Source: Porphyra umbilicalis
Lineage: Eukaryota; Rhodophyta; Bangiophyceae; Bangiales; Bangiaceae
Length of the DNA: 64,000 nt
Direction: 5' to 3'
NCBI GenBank assembly: GCA_002049455.2
Contig: KV919098.1
Span: 17,157 to 81,156 of the forward strand
Shown here in pieces: positions 10,244-20,417 of the stretch (its first letter is position 1; the number at the start of each line of letters is the position of its first letter). The translations under genes were made by a program, and so were the position numbers. Under the pieces are notes generated by a model. That model had not been told where the DNA came from. It did no database searches and worked only from the letters and a program-made list of their open reading frames with translations.

Positions 10244-11546
10244 GCGGCGACGGCGGTAGTGCCGCCGCCTGCCGCCGCCGCCGTCCCGTCGGCAGCGGCG
10301 GCGGCGGCGGCGGCGGCGCCGCCGCCGCCGTCGGCGTCGGCCCTCCGCGTGGCGCTGCGGGCGGTCGGCGCCGGCGGCGGGGGGCTGCCGGGTGCCCTCC
10401 GCCGCTTGTACCGGGGCTTGCCGGCGAGCGTCGTCGGCGTGTTGCCCCACGCGTGGGTGTACATGCCCGTGTATGTGGGCGTCGGCGAGGCGCTCAAGGT
10501 GCGTTGGGGGGGGGGGGGGGGGGGGGGGGCGTGGGCGCCGCCGGCAGCGGGAGGCCACGCCCGTCGAGCGGCGTCACCGCGCGTCGACGGTGGCGTACAA
10601 GCGCCGGCGCGTGTCGCCCGTCGCGGCGGGGGGTCGCTCGTGGCTGCATGCACGCGACGACACGTTTGGCTTGGCGGGCGGTGGACTGACGCCTCTGTGC
10701 TTGTTGGTGCGCCTCGGTTGCCCCCCGTGTGCGTGGGGCCCCCCTCTCCCACTGCCGCCCCCCACAGCCCCACATCCCCCACCGGCGCACCCGCCTGACG
10801 ACCGCCGCCGCCACCGCCGGGGTGGCCGTCTCCCTCGTCCGCGTGCCCCTCGACGCGTGTAAGAAGCGCGTGCAAGCGGGCGCCTACCCGACGCTCTGGG
10901 CGGCCGCCCGCGCGCTCGTGGCGGGGCCGGTCGCCCACCCCCCCCCTCCACCGCTGCCGCCGCCGCGCCCGCCGCCGCCGCCGTTGCGGCGTTGCCCCTC
11001 CTCCTCGCCGCCCGCGTCGCGCACCTCTACCCAGGCTGGTCCGCCGCCGTTGCCTACGACGTGCCCTACGCGGCCGTGCAGTTGACGTGCCTCGACACCC
11101 TCACCGCCCTCGCGCGGCGGCGGCGGCGGGCGGGGGACCCCGGCGGCGGCGGCGGCGGCGGCGGCGGGGGTGCGGCGCGGGAGCTCGGCGGCGCCGAAGC
11201 GGCGACAGTCGGCGCCCTCACCGGCGCCGTCACGAGCCTCGTCACGGAGCCGCTGGATGTGGTGCGGACGCGGTCCATGACCGCCGGCGCCGGTGCCGCC
11301 CGCCGGTGGCCGTGGGCGACCGCCGCGGCGATTGGGCGGGAGGAGGGGGTCGCGACGCTCTGGCGCGGCACCGCCCCGCGGCTGATCAACGTGACGCTCG
11401 CGTCGGCGGTGTGGTACGCGGTGTATGAGGGCGTGCGGCGGGGGGCGGTGGGCGCCGCGGAGCGGCGGCGGCGGCAGGAGGTGGGGGGGGGGGGGTTGCT
11501 GCAGAGGGGCGGACGCTCGCCATGGGCGCGCCGCGATGAAGAGTAG
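9917..11546 (+). CDS. Mitochondrial carrier (SLC25), S-adenosylmethionine-carrier-like, two exons
   Basis: Exon 1 is 9917-10498, followed by a phase-0 GT-AG intron 10499-10767 and exon 2 10768-11546. All three carrier signatures are present: FPLDSLKVR, VPLDACKKR and EPLDVVRTR, each at the end of an odd-numbered helix. Typical follow-up segments LYRGLPASVVGVLPHAWVYM and TLWRGTAPRLINVTLASAVW are also present. The segment YDVPYAAVQLTCLDTL matches the REIPFxxVQFPxxExLK region of SAM carriers (SLC25A26/Pet8) better than other subfamilies known to me, so import of SAM across the inner mitochondrial membrane is plausible but not proven. An alternative start is the ATG at 10016. Within exon 2 the C9 run at 10938-10946 must carry an indel: upstream reads ...ARALVAGPVAH, downstream resumes STAAAAAPAAAAVAALPLLL one frame over. 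Poly-Gly and poly-Ala insertions enlarge the matrix loops. Confidence 0.85.
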
Positions 11547-13330
11547 GAGTAAACCAAGCGTGTCGGTGTCGTGGCGGCAGCAGCCGCCAAGAGCCCATCA
11601 CTTCAGCGGAAATGTCAGGTCGGGCGAGTGGCGCTCTGAGCGTGAATGGTGATGCACTCGCGGTGCTCGCAGCCCGACACGTTGTCACTCGCAGGGTGCC
11701 ACCGCGCTTGGCGTTCTTTCCCTGGAACGAGCTCGTGACGCGCGGCCATGGATGCGGATGGGCCTGGCGTCTGGCCCGACGGGCGGGGTTGTCGTTCCGG
11801 CACGACAAGCTGCCTCGCGCACTCCCACGGCCAAGTCAACGACCGTCTGGATCGTGTGGGAAAGCTGGCAACGCCTCGATGATGGACGCACAAATCAAAG
11901 CGCCGGTCGCGGATCAAATCAATTGTGCCGACAACAGCGGACTTGAGAAGGCGTCGTCGTCCGTTCGTCGGCGTGCGCCGAACACGACGACGGCCTTCGA
12001 TCTTGGTCAAGGCTGCAGCTCCGCCGCCGCTGCTGCGCCTACTGGTGCCTCGCCTCTGGCGGCTGTTCCTTCATTGTGGCGCTGATTGTGGCGCTTACCA
12101 CCTGTTCTTCTCCTTCTCTTTCTTGATGAGGCGCTGCCGCTTGCCTCCTTGCGGTGCCCCGCGACCGATACCACAGGTATGTCCCCGCCCGCCGCGCCGC
12201 CCCCCCCCGTCGCCAACGACGCCGCCCCCGTGCAGGATGATCGCGGGCTTTGTATTTTTACAAAAACGACTTCTTCTTCCACTGATTTCTGGATGATTGA
12301 TACCGCACCCCCGCCTCGGCTGGGAACAGCCGCTTCTGACACACGCCGCCCTTGTGCCGCCGCCCGTGTGCAGGCGCCCCCCCGGTGGGGCGTCTGCGCT
12401 TTGGGCGGCGGCGCTCGCGTTGATGCGTTGATTACCTTGCCGTCTGGCACATGAAACTAACCGACGTCCGTGTGGTTTTTTTTTTTTTCTTGCCTTGTGA
12501 CTGTGGATGCCTTCACTGCTGGCTTGTGTGCTCCACCCCATTGGCTGGATGGATTGGCAGGTGTTGTAGACGCTCATGCCACTTTCTAATCGCTTTGTTT
12601 GTGCAGGTGCCATTGCCTCTGCTGTGCTCTGCATTGTCGCGCCGACCGTCAATAAAGGAAGCTCGCTGAACACGTTGTGCATCATTTTCCGATCGAGTCT
12701 GCCATCACTTGTAGTCTGAGTGTGTTGACCGCATGGAGCACCATGGAGCACCAAGGAACCGGCACCTCGTTGATAGGAGCTCACGCCCCCCACACTGGCA
12801 ACACGCGACAGACTGCCGCCTTCAACACCACCACCGTCTGCGCCGAGAGGACCGAAAAGTAACGCAGGAGACGGCGTTGCCGTTTTCTTTTCAACAGTCC
12901 ACCCCGCGCGCAGCGCCAGGGGCGAGACAAGACCAAACAAAAAAGGCATGGGCGCCGCGCCTGCGCGCCGCCCGCCCCGCCGAGCCCGCCGGAAAAGCAA
13001 CCGGGCTCGGCGGCCGCACCGGGCCCGCGTCCCGACCGGCACGAGCGCCCGACGCCGCCCCGCGCCGCCGCGGCTCGAAAGCGCCCGCGGTGCGTTGCCC
13101 GAGCCGCAGCGCCCCCCCGCGGCCGCCGACAGCGGCGGCCGCGCCACCAGCACCAAAGGGGTGTTGTTGCACGGCGGAAAGACGCGCGGGACACGCCCCA
13201 CCCCCACCAACCCACCGCCGCCGGCGCCACGCGCCCAAAAAAAACAACGCGCCAGCGGCGGCACGAGCCCGCCCACAGGCCGGCCGCACACCCACGGCCA
13301 GCACCGCCGACCCCCCCCCCCCCCCCCACC
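11547..13330. other. Intergenic; possible transcribed non-coding or 3' region
   Basis: No protein family recognised on either strand. 12,090-12,620 holds several pyrimidine tracts followed by CAG and a consensus AATAAA at about 12,651, so it could be a spliced non-coding transcript or a long 3' region of the carrier gene. No coherent reading frame joins these sites. A T11 run lies at about 12,477. 12,890-13,330 is Ala/Pro/Arg low-complexity sequence just beyond the 3' end of the next minus-strand gene. Confidence 0.4.
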
Positions 13331-14741
13331 TCAATACGACGGGCGGTTCAGCCGCGCCTCGCGCAGCCGACACGCGGCCTCAAGGTCGTCGAGCAGGGCG
13401 CCCGCCCACCCCCCCCACCCCGCCCACGGCGCCCCGTCGGTGCGGCCACGGCGGACGACGACCCCGATGCGCGCGTCCGAGCTGCGGTCCACCGCCACAA
13501 CGACGCGCGCGGCGGCGGCGGCGGCGGCAGGCGGCGACGCTGGCAGCGTCGGGTGGCGGTGCTTGGCACCCGCCCCCCCCCCCCCAACCCCGACGCCGCC
13601 GCTGCCGCCGCTGCCGCCGTCGCCGCCGCCGGCGGCGGCCGCACGGCAGCCTCGAGGCGGAGCTCCCGCTTGGCGGCCGCGCCGACGGCGGCGCCGCCGT
13701 CGCGCAGCACCTGCCCCGCCAGCCCGAGCACCTCGGCGGGGGAGAGGATCGTCGACAGCGCCCGCCGCACCGCCCCGCCGCCGCCGGCGCCGCCGACGCG
13801 CGTCGCGGCGGCCGCAGCCGCCGCCACCGCAACCGCCCGCAGGCGGCCGACCGCGACCGTGACGCGGAGGGCGGCGGCGAGCGGCGCCGCGGCGGCGGCG
13901 GCGGGGGTGGCGGGGGGGGTGCCCACGGGGGCGCCCGCCGACGCTGCCGCCGCCGCCGGGACGGCGCGCGCGGCGGCGGCGCGCGCGGCGGCCGCCGACG
14001 CGGCCGCCCCGTCGGCACCGCCCGCGGCGGCGGCGGCGGCGACCGCCGGGTCCCCGCCGCTGGTGGAGGAGCGGCAGCTCTCGTCGCTCACCACGCTGCT
14101 GCTGCTGCCGCCCGACGGCGCCGGGCGGCGGCGCCGGCCGACCGACGGGTGCGGGGCGGGGGCGGGGGCGGCACCGCCGCCGCCGCCGCCGCCGCCGCCC
14201 CCACCCCCACCCCCCGCCGCGCCGACCGCCGTCCGCCGCGGGTGCCCGCCGGTGGCCGCGCGGCCGCCGCCGGTGCCGCCGGTGCCGCCGCGGGCGGCGC
14301 CCAACGACGGGAGGGAGTGGAAAGAGTCGTCCCCGGTCCCCCCCCCCCCCGCGTCGCCGTCCCTCCCCCCCCCCCCGGGCGGTGGCGCCCGCGCCGCTGC
14401 GGGCGGGTCGGGTGGTGGCGCCCCGCGGGCGGGGGCGGCCCCCCCCCCACGGGGGACGCCGCGCCCCGCCGCTCCCCGGCGGCGCGGATCAAGTCGGGCG
14501 CCGACCGGCCGACCGCCTGCATGCTCCCCGCCGCCCCCGAGGGGCTCCCCCCCGCCCGCCGCCGCCGGCGCGTCGCACCCGCCGCACCCGCCGCCGCCGG
14601 GGGGGCGGCGCCCGCGCCGCCGCCGCTCCCCCCCTCCGAGTCAGAGGAGGAGGTGGAGGCGGCGCGGTGGAGGGCGCCCGAGCGGCGCCCGCCGCCGCCG
14701 CCGCCGAGCTCCAACGCCGACGCGGAGTGGGGCACGTGCGC

Positions 14742-14773
<32 letters not shown>

Positions 14774-15260
14774 CACCGCCGCCGCCGCCGCGGGGCCCCG
14801 GGGGCGCGGCAAACATGGAATCCTCCACATCGTGCAGCCGCCGCTCCAGCTGGTGCAACACCGAGTCGATGGCCGCCGCGTTGAGGGAGCCGCCGCGGGG
14901 CGGCGCGGCGCCGCGCGACCTCCGCGGCGTTGCCATCTTGCGCGCCGCCGGGGGCGCCGCCCCCGCGTGCGCGTCGGCGGCCGCCGCCGCCGCGGACGCG
15001 GGGACGGGCGGGTGGCGGTGGGGGTGGGACCCGACCGCCGCTGTCGCCGCCGCCGCCGCCGCCGCCGTCGTTGGGGGTGGGGGGAAGGGCACCGACTGGG
15101 AGCGCACCAGCGCCTTGGGCGGCGCCGACGGCGCGGGGACGGGCGGGGGCGGGTCACCCGCCGGGCCCGCCGGCACGGCGGACCCGAGGCGGCCGGGGAG
15201 GGGTGGGAGCGGCGGGCGCGCCCGCCGGCGGCCGTCGGGGGCGTCGAGGGCGGCGGTCAT
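13331..15260 (-). CDS. Unrecognised Ala/Gly/Pro-rich protein (frame-broken)
   Basis: I do not recognise a family. The chosen ATG at 15260 begins MTAALDAPDGRRRARP; an internal ATG at 14936 (MATPRRSRG) is an alternative. Order of recognisable segments: a Ser/Pro-rich part with KALVRSQSVPF, a helical segment AAAIDSVLHQLERRLHDVED, poly-Gly, then RSAPDLIRAAGERRG. After C runs at 14338-14350 and 14365-14376 the frame shifts to GDDSFHSLPSLGAARGG, a poly-Ala/Gly region with SSSSVVSDESCRSSTSGG, and a helix LSTILSPAEVLGLAGQVL. After a C12 run at 13573-13584 it shifts again to the well-formed C-terminus ARVVVAVDRSSDARIGVVV ... LLDDLEAACRLREARLNRP and a TGA. Charged, non-repetitive ends in three successive frames separated only by homopolymers argue for one real gene with assembly indels. 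Confidence 0.5.
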
Positions 15261-16188
15261 GGCCGCACGCGTGCCGGGACGGGGGGCGGGCAGGGCGCGA
15301 GAAAGCGCGTCGGGGGCGGCGGCAACAAGGACGGCCTCCCCCGTCACACCTGCCCGCGGGTGTTGGGTGACCGACGCAACGGGCGGCGCCTGGACGACAG
15401 CGGTCGGCGTCGGGGGGGGGAGAGCGGGGGGGGGGGCGCCAGGAGGGAGGGACAGAAAGGGACGACGGCGACGCGACGGTGACCGCCACGACCGACCTGC
15501 CCGCCGCGTGGGGGCAATCGCCGGCGGCAAAAAAAAACAGAGGGCCGTGCGTCGACCGTCGGACGGTGCCGCGCCGTGCAACGGATGGGAGCGATGGATA
15601 CGCGCCGCGCAACGGCGGCGCCCTCCGTGGGAATCGATGAGCGGGGGGGTTGCGGGGGGGGGGGGGGGGGGCACGTGGGACCGGGGGTGCGCGTGGCAAA
15701 AAAGCCCTCTCCGTTCAAATCTGCACCGTGGCCGCCGCCGGCGGGATCCAGCTTGGCGCGGCACACACCCCCAGCGCCGGTGGGGGGAGGACAGCGACGC
15801 ACCGCCCAGCGTGTCTCGTTGCGCGCCGGCTGCGTCGAGGTCATTGCTGCTGCGAGGCCCAGCAGGCGCGGTCGCCCCCTCCCTCCCCTCCTCCGCACAC
15901 GCGACGTGCGGCAGGCCGTCACCCGCAAGTGTCTGCGACCGAGGGGTGACCGGTGCGCCCGCCACACACCCGTTTTCTACCAGCGTCTGGCCGACGTGCA
16001 GCCTCCAAGGTGTGGTCGCTTGTCGCGCCGCCAAGCCGGCGCTAGCACCGGGACGAGCGGGGTGTCGCGGCGGCCCCCGCCGGCAGTGGGACAAAAAGCA
16101 CGTGGCGGGTGGGCGGCCAGCGTGCAACACCAGCTGCGGCAGCTCTCCTCGCACACAGCTAGCCAGCTAGCCGGCGAGAGGAGGAGAA
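15261..16188. other. Intergenic, no supported gene
   Basis: Upstream region of the preceding minus-strand gene, rich in G and C runs (G22 at about 15,650-15,671). Open frames run through it in both directions but contain no recognisable domain. It ends at the target-site duplication of the hAT-like element. Confidence 0.4.
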
Positions 16189-16196
16189 TGCCGGTC

Positions 16197-17055
16197 GGGG
16201 TGTCCAATCGGATTGAGATGCCAAACTGGTTAAACCGGTTTTCATTACCACTCATTATCGATTCCAAACCGATTCATAGTTACTGGTACAACCAGCTCGC
16301 TAAGTTTCCAATAACTTCTTGGTTCTATAGATCAACACACAGCATTCCTTGAGCAACGAATCTCACCTAGCGCTTTTCGCGCACTTCCAGGGGCTGCTGC
16401 AGTAGCACTCTGCGGACTGCGCCCCAGATAGGTTCAGCTGGTGCCGCAGAGGAAGAGAGCAGACCCCACCACGAGCCACAATGTCTCATGAGCCAACGAG
16501 ACCTCTCCAGTAGGTATTGTCCATGCCCTGGATGCAGGTACTCGTCGATGAAGAGACCGCTCGCAGAACCAGATCAAGTGTAGGTGCTGCTTCGTACAGT
16601 TACCATCTGGCCTACAAAGACCTTCTGTGAATGATGGAGAACTGCGTACTGCGCGGTGTCTTCGTAAGAGAGCGCTGTATTCTTATGGAGCATCGCGAAG
16701 CCGATGCTCTGACTCCACCCGTAGAGGTAGACGAAGGACGTGAAAGTAACAGGCCGGGCTTTGCGATGAGCTCGGTTGTTGCTGCATTAGTCCAGGGCCC
16801 TTGACATGCCATCGTCCTAAGCACTGTTGACCGAGCGGCCTTCCTCAGTGGATCCTTGGATGAACATGCTCAAGAATTGTGAATACTGTATTCTGACCGT
16901 TCCAAGACGCGCATGAGCTGGGGAACTTCCGGGAGTTAGATCGACTCGGGTGGCCCGATTTATTTGCCTCCGAACCGGTACGTGATCGATTTTAGTTTCT
17001 GGCCAGATTTGATCAATGTCAACCGATTGCGATTAACCGATTGGACACCCCTAGG
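16197..17055. mobile_element. Non-autonomous hAT-like DNA transposon with 8-bp target-site duplication
   Basis: Perfect 15-bp terminal inverted repeats: GGGGTGTCCAATCGG at 16197-16211 and its complement at 17037-17051, the right end extending four bases further (TAGG). The octamer TGCCGGTC lies directly outside at 16189-16196 and again at 17056-17063. Eight-bp duplications and (T/C)AGGGGTG ends are hallmarks of the hAT superfamily. The interior is markedly AT-richer than its surroundings and has no transposase-like frame, only a frame of about 70 codons on the minus strand. The left end appears to lack the terminal TA or CCTA, so the copy may be immobile. Confidence 0.75.
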
Positions 17056-17290
17056 TGCCGGTCTGTTTGCCGGGTCGGCGGCATGAAAATTTGTGTCGGC
17101 CGGCCTCCCCCTGTGCACGGGCGTGGCGGAAGAACTGAGACGATAGCCAATCAGTGATCAGTGGAAGTCAGCCCTGTTGGGATACTGACCACTCGGTTGC
17201 TAGACTGGACAGTGACGGGGTCAAAATGTCCGGATTCGATCAACTGGGCGGCCACCGTGCGCTAAGGCGCGCAGCCGTTTCGCACTGGCC

Positions 17291-17451
17291 CGTCCTCACA
17301 GGCGCGCGTTGTGGCTGTCGTTGCAGGCTGCGATTACAGTACAGAAAGGGGTCGTCCCCATTCGTATGGCTGCCGTCCTCACAGGCGCGCGTTGTGGTTG
17401 TAGTTGCAGGCCGCGATTACAGAAAGGGGTCGTCCCCATTCGTATGGCTGC
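17291..17451. repeat. Two-copy tandem duplication of about 80 bp
   Basis: The segment beginning CGTCCTCACAGGCGCGCG and ending CGTATGGCTGC occurs at 17291-17373 and immediately again at 17374-17451. The copies differ by a 5-base deletion and a few substitutions. No coding potential was seen. Confidence 0.85.
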
Positions 17452-18553
17452 CAATGGCAGTACTCGCCAGCCGCCGCCATCATGGCGGGCCCATGATGAG
17501 CCACACGAGCGGGTGTCGGGCGCTACACACTGTACACCCGAGGCTCCTCTCGTTTTCACAGTGGTCAGCCCATGTTCACCATTGGCGCTGCCGTTGTGCC
17601 AGGATGCCCCGCAGGTTCTCCCCGGCAACACAAAGCCAGCCCGGCCACGAGTCAAGTCGTGTAGGGGTGGATGGCATTGCGAGACTGCACTTGCGTGCCC
17701 GACCACTGCGCGCTACACTGTAGGTAGGTGGTGCTCATGGCAGGTCCCGTCGCCACAGGAGCTCCGGTTGTCGACCGGCAGTTTCTTTGTTGCAAGCCAC
17801 TCGTCCTTGTTGTGGCGCGACTTTGGGCAACCGACGGGCGACCTGGCGCTGCTTTCAGGCTCCAAGACGAGCTCCGCAGTCCGTGCAGGCCGCGCCGGCG
17901 CCGATGCGGATGTGGATGGCTCTCATGGCGAATGCTGAGCAGGCAATCGTCTCCCTTTTGCGCCAGCCCGAGCCACACCCCCGAGTCATTCTCCTGGTGT
18001 CCAGCTCCGCTCGTCCCAATGGAACACCAGCATGGTGCCGCAAACCAAAGGGGAAGGCACCATGGCATGAAATCCGCCATTCTCGCGGTACGCCGAACCG
18101 CACCGCTCTCCAACAGTGTCCGTGACGACACCTGTCTTCTCCCCTCGGACGCGCGCCAGATGCTTGTACACCCGACCCAGTAAGAAAAAAACGCAAACAA
18201 GTAGCAACAGGCTCTTTGGGACGTGGGGCGGGTGCGTCAGCAAACGGCTTTTGGGTGCCTCTTGGCAGACTCGCTCTGAATACGACACGCGTCGTGGCGG
18301 CTCTCTCCTCTACCACGTCTTGATCCACGCGCCGTGCTCGGCGCCCCCACCGAGCCCCCACCGCCCGCGTGCCCCCACGCGGTGGCGACGGGTGGCCTCA
18401 AACGACGGCGGCAACCATGGACGTGTCTCTTCGTGCATAGCATCATTTGCGACGCGCACGGTCTGCCCCACCCACCCACCTACGCGCTCCCGGTGGTCCA
18501 CCCACCCCAACCACGGCTTGTTCCCCCCCCCCCCACAAGAGCGGGTGAGGTGG
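17452..18553. other. Intergenic, nothing recognised
   Basis: Moderate-GC sequence with short overlapping frames on both strands but none with a recognisable domain or coherent splice pattern. I see no tRNA-like fold, no terminal repeats and no tandem array in it. Confidence 0.4.
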
Positions 18554-19121
18554 ATGGCGTCGGCCGCAGCACCGAGCCCACCCACCGTCCCGCCCGAGGC
18601 GGTGGCAGAAGAACCAGCCCCCGCACGCCCCTTGGCCGCTCGAGGGTCGGCCAGCGGCACGGTCACGGACGACCCGCCCCCCTCCACCTCCTCCCCCGCC
18701 CCGTCTACCATCTGGAAAACACACGCCTACTCCCCGCACGCGCACCGGGGGCTCTGCCCGCCCGCCGGCTCCCGCGGCGGCCGCCCGTTGCGCCATCCGC
18801 GGCGCGGCGCGCGGCCGGTTTGGCTACGCCACCTCGACGTGAGGGCGCTCCCGCCCCCCGCCTCCCCACCTTACCCCCCCCCCCCTCCCCCCCCCCCCCC
18901 CGCCTCCTCCCCCGCGAGACGCCCAGGAAGAAGCGCACAGCGCCATGACAGCTGCCGGGTGTCGCGGCGCCCGGCGGCGCGGGCGCATACCGCCGCCGCC
19001 GAGTGGCGCGGCGCCCCCCGTCGCCACGGGTGGGGGTGCGACCGCGTCCGCCGCCCCAATGGGGGGGGAGGAGCCACGGCACGACCGGGAGGGCCGGGAA
19101 GGGGGAGGAGCCACGGCGTGA
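18554..19121 (+). CDS. Possible small gene, model uncertain
   Basis: The ATG at 18554 opens MASAAAPSPPTVPPEAVAEE, an acidic/Pro-rich segment with GC3-rich codons. Two continuations are possible. (a) A phase-0 GT-AG intron 18839-18926 joins to an exon reading EEAHSAMTAAGCRGARRRGR and ending at the TGA at 19119-19121, giving 159 residues. (b) An indel in the G run near 18749-18753 moves into a frame reading AAARCAIRGAARGRFGYATS and ending at 18842, giving about 96 residues. Neither product is recognised. The donor GTGAGG and a long C-rich tract before the acceptor support (a), while the natural look of the Ala/Arg segment supports (b). Confidence 0.3.
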
Positions 19122-20187
19122 CCGGCGGCGGGGGGGGGGCACGCCGGCGCCCGCGTGATGGCGGGCGGGGGAGGCCGCGCGCGCTGCGGCAGGCGGTCAA
19201 CCATTGACGGGGCGCGGTGGCGCTCTCGGCGGCCGCTTCGTGCGCGCTTTTGATGCGGTTCCGGTCACGGGGCCAACGCCGTCCCGGCGATGCGCACACG
19301 ACACCAGTCGGCACACGCCGCCCAGCGTCAATCGGCTCCGACGCACCGCTCGCAGGTCAACACACCACGGCGTCTTGGATTGATACAGGCTTAGAGTGCA
19401 CTTCAATTGGAAAACTATTTGTTGCAAGTGCGAGGAATTCGAGGCGCAGCTCAGAGCTCGTCACTCGAGTGCCTTCAGGTTGGTGCGCTCTCGGTGACCT
19501 GCACCGCCCGCTACGAGCGCCCACCTTGTCCGCGCCTTGCTACGCCCACCCCCGCCTGCCTCTACGCTCCCCCCCCCCCCCCCCCCCCCCCGGCATCGGA
19601 CAGGCCCCCTAACATGCACCAGGCAGCCGCACTTGACGTGAGGCATGTGGCAGGAGCCGGCCCGCCCGCTCGGCAACGTGGGCTTTCGTACGGACCGGGC
19701 AAGAGGCCGACGCCGCCGGGATCACGGCCGATCCCCCCGACATCAAGCCGGTGGTTTGCCACATTGGGGCCACGTCGAGGCCCCGGTCGTCCCACTTGGC
19801 AGCCGGGGCACCGTCGGACACGCGGCGCTGCAGGCGTGGCGCGTGCATCCCCACCGGCGGGCCGGCGCGGCGACGGCGGCAGCGGTGACGCCCGGCGGCA
19901 CGGCGGTGGCGGGTGACGGCGTCGCCGCCGCCCTTGTCGGGGGTGCCCACCCCCCCCAATTCCGGCAACCGTGGCGTCCACTGTCCGGCCGGTCGCAGGC
20001 GCCGGTCCATGACGCGGCGCGTCGCTCGACGCCTCGGAAAGTTTCGCGTGCGACCGTTTCGGACAAACAAGCAGAGCACCGGGCTGCTGCTCCGAGACCA
20101 TCTGGAGGAACCGCGTTCGCCTTCTTCTTTATTGATTAACCGCCCCCGAGCCCCCGCACCCCGCACGCACGCGGCGGCGCCGCCGCC
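19122..20187. other. Intergenic, nothing recognised
   Basis: Contains a C run around 19,569-19,592 and an AT-richer stretch at 19,370-19,430. 19,600-20,130 has open frames on both strands without recognisable motifs. A TTCTTCTTTATTGATTAA stretch near 20,120 lies just beyond the stop codon of the next minus-strand gene and may be part of its 3' end. Confidence 0.4.
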
Positions 20188-20378
20188 CTACACAAACCAG
20201 TTGCCAATGCCCGCCACCCCCGACACGAGCGCCCCAAACGACGTGCGGCGGCGCGTGCGGCCGACGCGGTTGCCCCCCTCCCCCCGTCCAACGAGGCGAC
20301 GCCCCGCTCCAACGAGGGTCGCGGCGGCGCACACGCCGCCCGCCCCGCGCCGCCCACGTGGCGCCGCGGCAGCCCCGC

Positions 20379-20417
<39 letters not shown>

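Noticed and set aside
12733..16170. 1145-codon plus-strand open frame
   Set aside because: Arg/Ala/Pro noise antisense to the minus-strand gene at 13331-15260, whose three frames hold charged, structured segments. Length is explained by high GC and few stops.
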